Assembly (NCBI GenBank): GCA_017432615.1
Contig: JAFRIV010000013.1
Location: 96,689 to 160,688 of the forward strand
DNA length: 64,000 nt
Origin: Oscillospiraceae bacterium
GTDB taxonomy: Bacteria; Bacillota; Clostridia; Oscillospirales; Oscillospiraceae
Direction: 5' to 3'
In this document: positions 8,337 to 17,138 of the stretch, in pieces
How the letters are laid out: every line of letters begins with the position of its first letter
Position numbering within the stretch: position 1 is the first letter of the stretch
Program-made: the position numbers and the translations under genes
Notes under the pieces: model-generated
Database searches by the model: none
Seen by the model: the letters and a program-made list of their open reading frames with translations, nothing else
What the model was told of the DNA's origin: nothing

Positions 8337-9716
8337 TTAAGCAATTCTGTCTGCAGCAGGCAGAGCTTTGCGGCGCTGATAAAAATAATAGATTAATTCG
8401 GTAACGCAGCAGAAAAACCATCCCACCGGATAACCGAAGCCCACGATACGCGGCGTGTTGGCAACAAAGCGGGTGACAAGAAACAGATAAATCTGCCGCA
8501 GCACCACAAAGTTTAAGAGCATGATGATCATCGGACCGCGGGAATCGCCTCTGCCGCGCAGGGCTCCTGCCAGCACATGACTGATACAGGCGAAGAGCAG
8601 AAATGCCACGTTGGTGCGAATAAAAAGGACGCCGTACCGGATCACTTCGGCATCCGGTGAAAAGAGGCGGACAGCCGGCGGCGCAAACACAAGAAGCAGT
8701 GCGCTGATCACACCGGTAACGCCGCAGGAAAGAAGAAGTGCCACACGAGTGCCTTTGTCTGCGCGGGATTCATTGCCTGCTCCGATGTTCTGGCTGACAA
8801 AGGTAGTGGCGGCCATGGCCATGCTCTGCATCGGAAGCATGATGAACTGGTCGAGCTTATTGTAACAGCCCCAGCCCGCCATGCAGTCGGAACCGAAAAA
8901 GTTGATATAGCTTTGCACGAACATGTTGGAAAAGGCTGTGATGACGGACTGAATGGCTGCCGGCATGCCGACGGAAAAAATCTTTTTCAGGATCGGGAAA
9001 TCCAGATGCAGTTCCCTCCACCGGAGACGGTAGATGTCTTTGGAGCGGGTCAGCAGCACGAGGATCAGGACACCGGAGAAAAACTGAGAGATGATGGTGG
9101 CAATCGCCGCACCTGCAATGCCGGCTTTCAGCACAAGGATGAAAAACAGATCCAGCACAATGTTCAGGATGCTGGTGAGGATGAGAAAATACAGAGGACG
9201 AGTGGAATCCCCCACGGCACGCAGGATCCCGCTGCCCATATTGTAGATCAGCAGCCCCGAGATCCCGCCGATATAGATCCTGAGATAGAGCACGGCGTCG
9301 GAAAACACATCATCCGGCGTACTCATAAAGTGCAGAAGCGGTTTTACAAGAAGGATCCCGAACACGGAAAAAAAGATGCTGAGAAGAAAGGTGCCGGCCA
9401 TCGTGGTCTCAATAGCCTTGTGCAGTTTTTCCAGTTCCCGGGCTCCGAAAAACTGCCCGATGATCACACTGGCACCGATGGAAAAACCGTTGAAGAAAAA
9501 CACCATCATGTTGACAATCATCGTCGTTGAGCCAATGGCTGCCAACGCCTGTTTGCTTACAAAATTGCCGACGATCACCGAATCGACGGTGTTATAGAGC
9601 ATCTGAAAAATATTGCCCAGCATCAGAGGAAGGGCAAAAAGCGTGAGCTGGCGAAAAATCGGGCCGACCGTCATATTTCTGGCGGTTGTTTTACCGGATC
9701 GGGAAGAGTTTATCAT
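8337..9716 (-). CDS. MATE-family multidrug/cation exporter
   Basis: A 459-residue membrane protein with about twelve hydrophobic helices in two repeated halves, typical of MATE antiporters ('PLMLGNIFQMLYNTVDSVIVG' in helix 1 and the related 'GMPAAIQSVITAFSNMFV' in helix 7). It would export drugs or metabolites in exchange for H or Na ions. AAGGA lies five bases before the start. It is convergent with ruvX and divergent from the next gene. The substrate is unknown. Confidence 0.93.
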   Translation of the reverse strand: MINSSRSGKTTARNMTVGPIFRQLTLFALPLMLGNIFQMLYNTVDSVIVGNFVSKQALAAIGSTTMIVNMMVFFFNGFSIGASVIIGQFFGARELEKLHKAIETTMAGTFLLSIFFSVFGILLVKPLLHFMSTPDDVFSDAVLYLRIYIGGISGLLIYNMGSGILRAVGDSTRPLYFLILTSILNIVLDLFFILVLKAGIAGAAIATIISQFFSGVLILVLLTRSKDIYRLRWRELHLDFPILKKIFSVGMPAAIQSVITAFSNMFVQSYINFFGSDCMAGWGCYNKLDQFIMLPMQSMAMAATTFVSQNIGAGNESRADKGTRVALLLSCGVTGVISALLLVFAPPAVRLFSPDAEVIRYGVLFIRTNVAFLLFACISHVLAGALRGRGDSRGPMIIMLLNFVVLRQIYLFLVTRFVANTPRIVGFGYPVGWFFCCVTELIYYFYQRRKALPAADRIA

Positions 9717-9862
9717 AAAAATCCTTCTTTTCCTGTTTCAGGTATTCTGATAGAGAAATTTTAAAACAAAAGGGTCCGCCTGTCAACGGAAAGAGCACAT
9801 TTCCTGCGTGCTGTCCGGGACGATAGCCATATAGCGGGATCATAAAAAAGAGAGGAAACAAA

Positions 9863-11374
9863 ATGACACAAACGCAACAGCAGGGAATTGTGGAACGCTG
9901 CCTGGGACGGAGCGCGGAGATCCTGAGAGAATACAGAGTCCCGATCCGGGCCTCCCTGGCAGCGGGCATGCTGACCCATGGGTTTGCTTTTACCAACAAG
10001 CTGCTCAACGGGGATGAGATCACCGCACTTTTCGGGAAGGGCGGCGGAATCGACTACGGACGATGGACAATCGGGTTAACAAGCTTTCTGTTTCCGGACG
10101 CCTCCATGCCCTGGATCTACGGGATACTAAGTATGCTTTTCTTTACGGCAATCGTGTGTATCACGATCCGGCTCTTTGCAATCAGCAACCCGTATCTGCA
10201 GGGCGTACTGGGCGCGGTTTTTCTGAGTTTCCCGTATATGACGGGGTTATACTGCTATATGTTCACCAGCATGCCGTTTGCGTTATCCCTGCTGCTGGCT
10301 GTCTTTTCGGTCTGTATGGGGTGCAGTGAAAACCGCCTGATCAGGCTGGGCGGGTGTCTGCCGCTGATCTTCAGCCTGGGGATCTATCAGGCGTATATTG
10401 CCGTGGCGGCAAGTTATTATGTTCTTCTGATGATCCGGCGGCTGCTGCGGGAAGAAGGTTCTCCGGAGGAAGTCTTTCTGTTCGGGGTAAAGGCACTTGC
10501 GCGGATGGGCATTGCGCTTGCTGTTTACTATATCGGCAGCCGTATCGCCCTGCACAGTATCGGGGAAAGTTATGCGGAACACGGCTTTTCGGAACACGGC
10601 ATTCTTTACCGCGTGGCGCTTGCCTACAATGCCCTGTGGAAGGCACTCGCTGCCGGATATTTCGGCTATGTGCCCACAAAGCTCTCCATGATCCTCCATG
10701 TCATGGGGGCCGGGATCGTGATCCTCCTTCTTGGCATGTGGTTTGCCCGGCATTATTCCCAGACAAAAAGAGCGGGGCTGCTCCTTTTGTGCCTGCTCCT
10801 TCTGCCGCTGGCAATGAACTGCGTGTTTCTTCTGGCAAATGTGGAAGTGATCCATACCATAGTGCTCTACAGCTTTGTCAGCGTCTATGTGCTGATCGCG
10901 ATCCTTCTGGAACAGGCTGAGGGGAACAGCACCACCGTGCTTCGAAACCTTACCCTGGCGGGGATGCTGCTGATCACGATCAGCAATATTTACTTCGGGA
11001 ATGAGACCTATCTGAAGATGTATCTTCAGTACGAAAATGCCTATTCCTATTATACTTCGGTAGTGACAAGAATAGAAATGACGGAAGGGTTTGACAGCGA
11101 CTGCACCATCGCACTGATGGGGCGGGGCGGGGCTGCTTTTTATGAGGTAGACCAGATCGATACCGGAGACCTCACCGGACCGGAAAAAAATCTTTTGAAC
11201 GTCTACAGCAAGGAAAGGATGATCCGGCAGTATCTCGGATTTGACGTGCCTTTTGCCACCTGGGAAGAACAACTGGAACTGGGCAAACTGGATGAAGTAA
11301 AAGCGATGCCGGAATATCCCTATCCGGGATCTGTAAAACGCGTGGAAAATTATATTGTTGTGATGCTTGGGTAA
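9863..11374 (+). CDS. GtrII-like membrane glucosyltransferase
   Basis: A 503-residue protein with about ten to eleven transmembrane helices and an N-terminal 'HGFAFTNKLLNGDEI' then 'GRWTIG' region, which matches the glucosyltransferase GtrII family (Glucos_trans_II). Members transfer sugars from a lipid-linked donor to surface polysaccharide or teichoic acid at the outer membrane face. A soluble extracytoplasmic C-terminal part of about 110 residues follows the last helix. AGAGGAAACAAA precedes the ATG. It stands alone, so its acceptor is unknown. Confidence 0.8.
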   Translation: MTQTQQQGIVERCLGRSAEILREYRVPIRASLAAGMLTHGFAFTNKLLNGDEITALFGKGGGIDYGRWTIGLTSFLFPDASMPWIYGILSMLFFTAIVCITIRLFAISNPYLQGVLGAVFLSFPYMTGLYCYMFTSMPFALSLLLAVFSVCMGCSENRLIRLGGCLPLIFSLGIYQAYIAVAASYYVLLMIRRLLREEGSPEEVFLFGVKALARMGIALAVYYIGSRIALHSIGESYAEHGFSEHGILYRVALAYNALWKALAAGYFGYVPTKLSMILHVMGAGIVILLLGMWFARHYSQTKRAGLLLLCLLLLPLAMNCVFLLANVEVIHTIVLYSFVSVYVLIAILLEQAEGNSTTVLRNLTLAGMLLITISNIYFGNETYLKMYLQYENAYSYYTSVVTRIEMTEGFDSDCTIALMGRGGAAFYEVDQIDTGDLTGPEKNLLNVYSKERMIRQYLGFDVPFATWEEQLELGKLDEVKAMPEYPYPGSVKRVENYIVVMLG

Positions 11375-11604
11375 TGCCTGACAAACAGAGAAATACGCAA
11401 CCGCTCAGCTGCGGGATGGAAAAAAGTATTTTTGCTGCCTTCGCAGTGTTACATATTGGAATATGAAGTGAAGACAAAATTCATCGACCGTCTGGTGTCT
11501 ATCGGCAATCCATATGCCAGGGGTGGATTATGATTGAGTTTCACAGATTAAGGAGCTTTATCGCGTAAACAGACTTAAGACCTGTAAGAAGAATACAAAA
11601 GATA

Positions 11605-11805
11605 ATGGTAATGAAAATGAAGAGATTTTCCAGAGTACTGAGTGCATTTTTTGCCGCCATAATGTTAGGCAGCAATTTATGCTCTTTTGCTGCAAATGCA
11701 GAGGCTGTTGACGGACCGGAGACACAAGAGATCACCTCGCTGCTGAGCCTTGCAACAGCGAAATACCTGTTCGGCAGGAAAACGGAACAGGACCTGGATC
11801 CGTGA
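11605..11805 (+). CDS. Small exported protein, unknown
   Basis: A 66-residue protein that begins with positive charges, a 20-residue hydrophobic stretch and an Ala-rich cleavage site (SFAANAEA), so it looks like a signal peptide with a mature tail of only about 30 residues. The start could be any of three close ATGs (11605, 11611 or 11617). Its stop overlaps the GTG of the next gene as GTGA. Either it is a small secreted peptide coupled to that gene, or it is the true N-terminus of the downstream protein separated by a frameshift. Confidence 0.5.
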   Translation: MVMKMKRFSRVLSAFFAAIMLGSNLCSFAANAEAVDGPETQEITSLLSLATAKYLFGRKTEQDLDP

Positions 11806-13148
11806 AACCCGTTTGTGCAAAATCCGCTCCCGGAGAAAGAACGAAGAATCTGACGCGGATCATTGATGCGGGAGGGATAGAGCAGTTTTATACCGGATAT
11901 AAAGATCAGTCTCCGGTTATGCTGCTGTCATACACTTTGAAAGAAACGGTTGTCCCGGAAAAGCTTCAGAGAGCGCTGGAAAAGGCAATTGAGCGTTTCC
12001 CGGTATTCAGAGTCAGGCTTGCACTGAATGAAAACCGGCAGCCGGTTTATGAGAAGAATGATCTTCTTCCCTGTATTTATGAAAATGACGGGAAAACGCA
12101 TACCTTCGGGAAAGCAAGCCGAGGCTATCTGTTTCGGGTCAGCTATCATAGCCGCAGGATCAGCCTCTCCATCCATCATATGCTTACGGACTTTTTCGGT
12201 GCAAATGAGTTCCTGAAGTATATTCTCCGCTGCTATCTGCATCAGCTTGACGAGTCTATTGGCACTTCGAAGGATACGATTGCTGTTGATCCGACAGATT
12301 TTCGGGATCCTTATGATTTGTATGGTAACGCCGATGCTGTCGGATATTATATGACGGACAAGTGGAAAAACGAGCTTCTCATTCCGAACAGGATGAACTA
12401 CAGCAGTGGCGTACCGCAGCAGATTCACAGCATTTCGTTCTCGTCGAGTATAATACTTGCGGCTGCGAAAAAAACGGACACATCTGTTTTCCCGCTTCTG
12501 ACATGGATGATGGCAAAGGCGATTGCCAATGCTTACGATGCGGAAGATAAAGTCGTGGTTGGCAGCGGTGCGGCAAACTTCAGAACATTCTATGACAGCA
12601 GGACACCGTTCTGCTTTTCCCATTCTTTCCCGACGGTCCTTCTTCCCGGGGATCGCAGCATGGATCTTGAGACACAAATGACAGTACAGCGTTTCCGGAT
12701 GGATCTGCGGCTGGGTCGGGAGACCGTAGATCGGGAAGTTGCAAAACGCCGGAAAGCCGCAAAACAGATGGACGGCCCGATCGAAAAATATGTGATGAAC
12801 CAGAAAGTTCTGGATCAGGAACGGAAAGCGAGAGAAAAGAAGAGCTCGTTCTTTATTTCCTATACGGGTAAAATGGATCTTCCAGAGGAGATTGCAGAAT
12901 ATGTAGACTCCTATATGCTTGACAGCCCTACCACGAGGGGACCTGTCAAGGCGGCATCATATTCCTGGCGGGGCCGCATGTACATCAATCTCATTGAACA
13001 GACCTGTGAAAAAAGGATCCTCCCGGAATTGGTGAAGATCCTGGACCAATTCGACGCAGCATGTACGGAAACAGATCTCGGCGATAAATACTATGATTAC
13101 TACCCGATGGAGGAACTGATTTCCGTGGACAGCACCTCGCGTCTGTGA
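11802..13148 (+). CDS. Condensation-domain/acyltransferase-fold protein
   Basis: A 448-residue protein of the chloramphenicol-acetyltransferase/condensation fold. It has 'GGIEQFYTGYKDQSPVM' at the N-terminus, 'ERFPVFRVRL', and the active-site motif HHMLTD (HHxxxD) near residue 128, followed by FFG; a later 'SYTGKMDLP' matches the family's second motif. Related stand-alone proteins in gut Clostridia are annotated as alcohol acetyltransferases. It may acylate an alcohol or amine. The GTG start at 11802 overlaps the upstream stop, and no independent ribosome site is obvious, which supports coupling or a frameshift. Confidence 0.72.
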   Translation: MKPVCAKSAPGERTKNLTRIIDAGGIEQFYTGYKDQSPVMLLSYTLKETVVPEKLQRALEKAIERFPVFRVRLALNENRQPVYEKNDLLPCIYENDGKTHTFGKASRGYLFRVSYHSRRISLSIHHMLTDFFGANEFLKYILRCYLHQLDESIGTSKDTIAVDPTDFRDPYDLYGNADAVGYYMTDKWKNELLIPNRMNYSSGVPQQIHSISFSSSIILAAAKKTDTSVFPLLTWMMAKAIANAYDAEDKVVVGSGAANFRTFYDSRTPFCFSHSFPTVLLPGDRSMDLETQMTVQRFRMDLRLGRETVDREVAKRRKAAKQMDGPIEKYVMNQKVLDQERKAREKKSSFFISYTGKMDLPEEIAEYVDSYMLDSPTTRGPVKAASYSWRGRMYINLIEQTCEKRILPELVKILDQFDAACTETDLGDKYYDYYPMEELISVDSTSRL

Positions 13149-13192
13149 TCCGGAAGGACCAAAAAGGCGCTGCAAAAAACAGCCAGAAAAAG

Positions 13193-13230
13193 AAACAGCG
13201 GGAGTCCAATTTCAGGATTCTCGCTGTTTT
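13193..13230 (+). terminator. Terminator after the condensation-fold gene
   Basis: AAACAGCGGGA pairs with TCTCGCTGTTT (one G-U pair), extended by GTCC/GGAT, and is followed by TTTTCTG. The rest of 13231-13333 is AT-rich with nothing recognised. Confidence 0.75.
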
Positions 13231-13333
13231 CTGTTATACCTGTACAATTACGATTACTCAGTTCTTCTCTTTATCTCAGAATCCTTTTTACAGGATTCCT
13301 ATATATCGGCGGTGTTGAAAATATGAACTTGTT

Positions 13334-14242
13334 TTAGGAATACTTTTTCATAAAGGAACGAATATCTTCAATCATATATTGATTGTACGTACTGTTCGGG
13401 TTTTTTGACAACAGATATACCGGCCAGGCCGGAGAATCTCCGCCAAGAGGAATATGTTTTAACTCACGGTATTTTTCAATTGTCTTGACAATAGGAAGCG
13501 GAGCAATTGACCAGTATCCGGGATTAGAGGATAAAAGTTTTTCTGCAAGACGAATATTATCGGAGCGAATCTGATATCGGGCAGAGCGGAACCAATATTC
13601 ATGCCATTTGGCATATTCAGGATTCCAGTAAATATAAATACATTTTTCCGGGTCAAGTTCTGACGGATGAATCTCTCCATTGTACTCTGCGCTGCTGCTG
13701 CATACAAGCACCATCTTATCTTCCCACACGGGTGTGGCCGGAAGTTTAGAAGATATTGTTCTGGTAAGCACCGCAGCATCCAGAGAATTCTCTTCAATCC
13801 CTGCATAACACTCGTTGCAGTGCATGGCGTGGATCTCCATAGAAATTGGTAAATTTCGAGACCAGAATGCCGAGCAGACGGAGGGCATTACATAACAGTT
13901 CAGTGCATAGGTAGCAGCTACACGATAGACGGGCCGCGGTTTTGAGATTGCTTTGCCAGAACGCGGTTTTGAGATTGCTTTGCCATCCTTCCATAGCATC
14001 TCCATCTTTTCTGCGATCACGTAAAACTCCCGTCCCTCAGCTGACAAGTTGAACTGTTTCTGCCTATGATCGCGTTCAAAAAGCTGATAACCCAGCGTTT
14101 TTTCAAGTGACTGAATACGATAGGTAAGTGCGGGCTGAGTGACAGACATCTGTTCAGCTGCTTTTGTTACTGAACCAGTCTGTACAACCGTGAGAAATGC
14201 TTCCAAATCATCAATTTTCACAGGTATGACCATCCATTGCAA
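13334..14242 (-). CDS. LysR-family transcriptional regulator
   Basis: A LysR regulator with an N-terminal winged helix-turn-helix ('DLEAFLTVVQTGSVTKAAEQMSVTQPAL', about residues 11-40) and a C-terminal periplasmic-binding-like effector domain. The longest form has 302 residues, but LysR proteins usually begin at the 'KIDDLEAFL' segment, so a GTG eight codons in is an equally good start. A 9-residue tandem duplication (GKAISKPRS/GKAISKPRP) lies at the junction of the linker and the effector domain. No divergent target gene is adjacent, so the regulon is unknown. Confidence 0.9.
   Translation of the reverse strand: MQWMVIPVKIDDLEAFLTVVQTGSVTKAAEQMSVTQPALTYRIQSLEKTLGYQLFERDHRQKQFNLSAEGREFYVIAEKMEMLWKDGKAISKPRSGKAISKPRPVYRVAATYALNCYVMPSVCSAFWSRNLPISMEIHAMHCNECYAGIEENSLDAAVLTRTISSKLPATPVWEDKMVLVCSSSAEYNGEIHPSELDPEKCIYIYWNPEYAKWHEYWFRSARYQIRSDNIRLAEKLLSSNPGYWSIAPLPIVKTIEKYRELKHIPLGGDSPAWPVYLLSKNPNSTYNQYMIEDIRSFMKKYS
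13935..13985 (-). repeat. In-frame 27-bp tandem duplication inside the LysR gene
   Basis: Two direct copies of a 27-base unit beginning CGCGGTTTTGAGATTGCTTT lie end to end (starts at 13935 and 13962). The copies are identical over at least 24 bases, so the duplication is recent or maintained. It adds nine residues without breaking the frame. Confidence 0.9.
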
Positions 14243-14349
14243 TAGACTCTTCTTATATTATAACAAAACGTTTTAAATTTTCAAGTATTTTCAGTTTCCA
14301 TTATTCGAGGAACAGGCAAAAGTTTTTATGAGTATGGAATGCCTGATAA

Positions 14350-14358
14350 TGGTATAAT
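14350..14358 (+). promoter_or_regulatory. Extended -10 promoter element
   Basis: TGGTATAAT is a perfect extended -10 (TGnTATAAT). No good -35 is seen, which is normal for this class. It points into a gene-free stretch. Confidence 0.35.
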
Positions 14359-14647
14359 TCCCGGGCCTATTCGGACTGCCCCACAGAGAAATCAGGCAAT
14401 ATGACAGGTACCGGTATGATAATCGACGGAGGGGTCGATTGCATAATGAAAAGACCGAGATACCCATAAAATGAGATCCCGGTTTATACCAATTACTATT
14501 CAAAGTATAAGACGGCTTTCCCTGCAACAGAATAATACATCCCATGCAATTGAGGAAAGACAACAAGATATTTTCCTTCTTGCACAGATCACACCGTTTT
14601 CCTTACCGGACTGAAGAACCAATTGTTCACGGACAGTTAGGAGTATC

Positions 14648-14683
14648 AACTATCCCAACTATCCCAGGTTTCCCAACTATCCC
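14648..14683. repeat. 9-bp tandem repeat, four units
   Basis: AACTATCCC occurs in units one, two and four; unit three is the variant AGGTTTCCC. The run is 36 bases long and lies in non-coding DNA. Confidence 0.85.
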
Positions 14684-14801
14684 TCTGTTTTCAGAATTTC
14701 GGTTACAAAACGGAAACGGAAGACTGATTTTTCTGTTTTCTCCTGCATACGCATATTCGCCTAACCTTCCTTCAAGGAGCAACAGATGTTCAAATAAAAA
14801 A

Positions 14802-14824
14802 TTGCCCGGCACAAGGCCGGGCAA
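14802..14824 (-). terminator. Terminator of the XRE-DUF6465 gene
   Basis: TTGCCCGGC and GCCGGGCAA form a perfect 9-bp stem with a 5-base loop. On the minus strand it is followed by TTTTTT. Confidence 0.92.
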
Positions 14825-14832
14825 AACGTTTT

Positions 14833-15270
14833 TTACCAAAGATCTATGCTTCCGGTTTCGTCACCGCGTACCCAGTAAGCTTTGTTTTCGTCTGCTCTCA
14901 CATAGATCTGATCTGCATCGCCGACTTTGGCGAGGATCTCAGCAGGTGTGATTTCCGTACCGAAAGGAGACTGGATGACGATCTTAGCACTCTTTTTTGC
15001 AGAAGAAGCAGCTGCCTTTTTGGGAGCGGCACTTTTTTTGGCGGCCTTGCCGGAAGCGGCCTTTTTTACAGGCTTCTTTGCGGCGGGAAGCTGAACGCCG
15101 TAAACTTCATTGATCTTTTCCAACACTTTATCACTCGGATGGATCCGGTCAGCTTCATAAGCGCCGACGGAAGCCGTGCTTATGCCAATCGATTTAGCAA
15201 ATGCGGCCTGGGAAAGCCCCTTGGCAGCACGAAGGTCTTTGATGGTAGTTATTTTTTTCTGTTTTGGCAT
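14833..15270 (-). CDS. XRE-type helix-turn-helix protein with DUF6465 tail
   Basis: A 145-residue protein in three parts: an N-terminal Cro/CI helix-turn-helix (about residues 8-55, 'LRAAKGLSQAAFAKSIGISTASVGAYE'-like), a Lys/Ala-rich linker resembling histone H1 tails (about 63-95), and a C-terminal DUF6465 domain ('EILAKVGDADQIYVRADENKAYWV'-like). It probably binds DNA both specifically and through its basic tail. The ATG at 15270 has GGAGG upstream; an earlier ATG overlaps that site and is rejected. A palindrome overlapping its promoter suggests autoregulation. Confidence 0.88.
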   Translation of the reverse strand: MPKQKKITTIKDLRAAKGLSQAAFAKSIGISTASVGAYEADRIHPSDKVLEKINEVYGVQLPAAKKPVKKAASGKAAKKSAAPKKAAASSAKKSAKIVIQSPFGTEITPAEILAKVGDADQIYVRADENKAYWVRGDETGSIDLW

Positions 15271-15302
15271 TAAATGAATCCTCCATTTCAAATTCCTGCG
15301 GC

Positions 15303-15331
15303 ATTATAGCAGAAAAAAACAGGAATGTCTA
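15303..15331 (-). promoter_or_regulatory. Promoter of the XRE-DUF6465 gene
   Basis: On the minus strand, TAGACA, 17 bases, then TATAAT. The -35 hexamer overlaps the edge of a palindromic operator. Confidence 0.7.
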
Positions 15332-15352
15332 TAGAAATATGCATTTTCTATA
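15330..15352. promoter_or_regulatory. Likely operator of the XRE regulator
   Basis: TATAGAAA and TTTCTATA are perfect 8-bp arms around a 7-base centre. The position against the -35 box of the XRE gene fits repression by its own product. The remaining bases to 15627 hold only the upstream region of the hydrolase. Confidence 0.5.
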
Positions 15353-15627
15353 CGGACTTGCGTTTGTTTCAGCAGCTCAGCACGGAACGAATAAATTCCC
15401 GGGAACACAGCTGCTGCGGACGGGTAAAGAAAAGGGCCGAAGGAGCGGTTTCCGCAGCGAGCCCGTTTTCCATAAAGAGAACTTTAATGGAGACCTGACG
15501 GGCAAGGTCCATTTTATGAATCCTGAATCAATTTCCCCCCAAATATGCCTGAATCTTCTTGACAGAAGAGCAACCATTCCCCAAAATAAGAAGAAAAGAA
15601 GAATGTGATAAAAAAGGAGAGCCAAAG

Positions 15628-16422
15628 ATGAAGGACGGACGTGTAGCGGTGGGCAATACGGAAATGGATTATGTTTCTTTCGGCAGAGGGAAAAAGAAAC
15701 TGGTTGTCTTGCCCGGGCTTTCAGACGGCCTGGCAACCGTGAAAGGGAAAGCCCGGATCCTGTCGCTGCCTTACAGGAAATTCTTACAGGATTATACCGT
15801 TTATCTATTCAGCAGGAAAAAAGAAATGCCGGGAGGATACACGATAGAGGACATGGCGGAGGATCAGGCAAGAGCCATGAGAAACCTGGGAATCGATCAG
15901 GCCTGCCTGCTCGGTGTATCAGAAGGAGGAATGATCTGCCAGGCGCTTGCCGTATATCACCCGGAAACGGCGGAAAAACTGATCCTTGCCGTGACAGCTC
16001 CCAATGCAAACAGCGTTGTGAAAGAAGCGGTTTCAGGCTGGATCGACATGGCAAAGCGGGGAGACCATACGGCGCTGATGGTCGATACCGCGGAAAAGAT
16101 GTATTCAGAGCGGTATCTGCAGAGAAACAGATGGTTCTTTCCTCTGCTTGCCAGATTTACGAAGCCTTCAGACTATGACCGCTTTTTGAAAAACGCCTAT
16201 GCAATCCTGGATTTTGATCTGCGGGACGAATTGAATAAAATAAGCTGCCCGACTCTCATTCTGGCGGGAAGTGATGATCAAACGGTCGGAACAGGCGCTG
16301 CTTCCGAGCTGAACGAAGGAATAACCGGCAGTGAATTGTTTGTATATGAAGGTCTGGGGCACGGCGCTTTTGAGGAGGCAAAAGACTTTTACGACAGGAT
16401 TTTTGCGTTTTGCAATCGATAA
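15628..16422 (+). CDS. Alpha/beta-fold hydrolase
   Basis: A 264-residue cytosolic hydrolase. The nucleophile elbow GVSEGG puts Ser at residue 98. The acid is probably an Asp in 'AGSDDQT' and the base His in 'GLGHGAF' near the C-terminus, so the triad is complete. The fold resembles proline iminopeptidase/esterase enzymes, and the substrate is unknown. The ATG at 15628 has AAGGAGAG upstream; a longer form lacks a ribosome site. It appears to be a single-gene unit. Confidence 0.85.
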   Translation: MKDGRVAVGNTEMDYVSFGRGKKKLVVLPGLSDGLATVKGKARILSLPYRKFLQDYTVYLFSRKKEMPGGYTIEDMAEDQARAMRNLGIDQACLLGVSEGGMICQALAVYHPETAEKLILAVTAPNANSVVKEAVSGWIDMAKRGDHTALMVDTAEKMYSERYLQRNRWFFPLLARFTKPSDYDRFLKNAYAILDFDLRDELNKISCPTLILAGSDDQTVGTGAASELNEGITGSELFVYEGLGHGAFEEAKDFYDRIFAFCNR

Positions 16423-16475
16423 GCGTTCCCTGTCCGCTTTCGGAAGACGCTGAGAAAGTGCCGTTCGGAATGCGC

Positions 16476-16503
16476 TTGCAATCTCCCGATTTTAGACTAT
16501 AAT
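16476..16503 (+). promoter_or_regulatory. Promoter of the HIT gene
   Basis: TTGCAA, 16 bases, then a perfect TATAAT, 78 bases before the HIT start codon. Confidence 0.6.
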
Positions 16504-16580
16504 AACAATGACCTTTGACAGGAGAAGGAGACCGGCAGGATATTGCCGAAAACGGATAGAAACAGGAAGGAGAAAACAAA

Positions 16581-17027
16581 ATGACACTGGAAGAAAGACA
16601 GGCCAAAAGCCCGCGCAGTGCCTGCGGATACTGTATGGGCGGAGAACTGCTAGGCGCGTTCGGGATCCCAATCTGTGAACTTGGCGTCAGCACACTGATC
16701 CTTTTTAAGGAGCAGAGCCATCCGGGGCGCTGCATTGTCGCCTACCGTGATCACGTCAGCGAGATCACAGATCTTACCGCGGAAGAGAGAAACGCCTTTA
16801 TGGAGGATATCCATCGGGCAGCAAAGGCAATCCATGCGGCATTCAAACCGGATAAGCTGAACTACGGCGCCTATGGAGACACCGGCTGCCATCTCCATGT
16901 GCATCTCGTCCCGAAATACGAAGGCGGAGAGGAATGGGGAGGCGTGTTTGCCATGAATCCCGGCAAGGTATTTCTGACAGATGAGGAATATGCCGAAACC
17001 ATTGCACGCATCCGGGCACAGCTATAA
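16581..17027 (+). CDS. HIT-family nucleotide-binding protein
   Basis: A 148-residue HIT protein with the histidine triad HLHVHLV at residues 104-110, which forms the catalytic site for nucleotidyl hydrolysis or transfer on substrates such as AMP-lysine, Ap4A or ADP-sugars. An N-terminal CGYC pair near residue 15 is unusual for the short HIT form and could bind a metal. AAGGAG precedes the start. The substrate is unknown. Confidence 0.9.
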   Translation: MTLEERQAKSPRSACGYCMGGELLGAFGIPICELGVSTLILFKEQSHPGRCIVAYRDHVSEITDLTAEERNAFMEDIHRAAKAIHAAFKPDKLNYGAYGDTGCHLHVHLVPKYEGGEEWGGVFAMNPGKVFLTDEEYAETIARIRAQL

Positions 17028-17138
17028 AAAATAAAAGAGAATCTGTACAAGCAATAACCGGGGGTCATCGCGACACCCCGGCTTTGCTGTAAAGCCGGAA
17101 GCGTCAATCAAGAGAAATGAAAAGTACCGGAGGGGAAG

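Larger units (their letters stand above)
14243..14832. other. 590-bp gap without a convincing gene
   Basis: The region between the LysR gene and the convergent end of the XRE gene holds an extended -10 promoter element at 14350-14358, a perfect AATCGAC/GTCGATT hairpin at 14421-14440, a 9-bp minisatellite at 14648-14683 and the XRE-gene terminator at 14802-14824. Short ORFs exist on both strands, but none has a ribosome site or recognisable sequence. It may encode an untranslated RNA. Confidence 0.4.

Noticed and set aside
8214-8396. Short plus-strand ORF after ruvX
   Set aside because: It overlaps the ruvX stop and the end of the MATE gene, and the translation has no recognisable features.
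14291-14566. 91-codon minus-strand ORF in the gene-free gap
   Set aside because: No ribosome site, odd composition and no family resemblance.
14544-14951. Plus-strand ORF across the minisatellite with Thr-Ile-Pro repeats
   Set aside because: The repeats are explained by the 9-bp DNA repeat, and the ORF runs through the terminator and into the XRE gene on the other strand.
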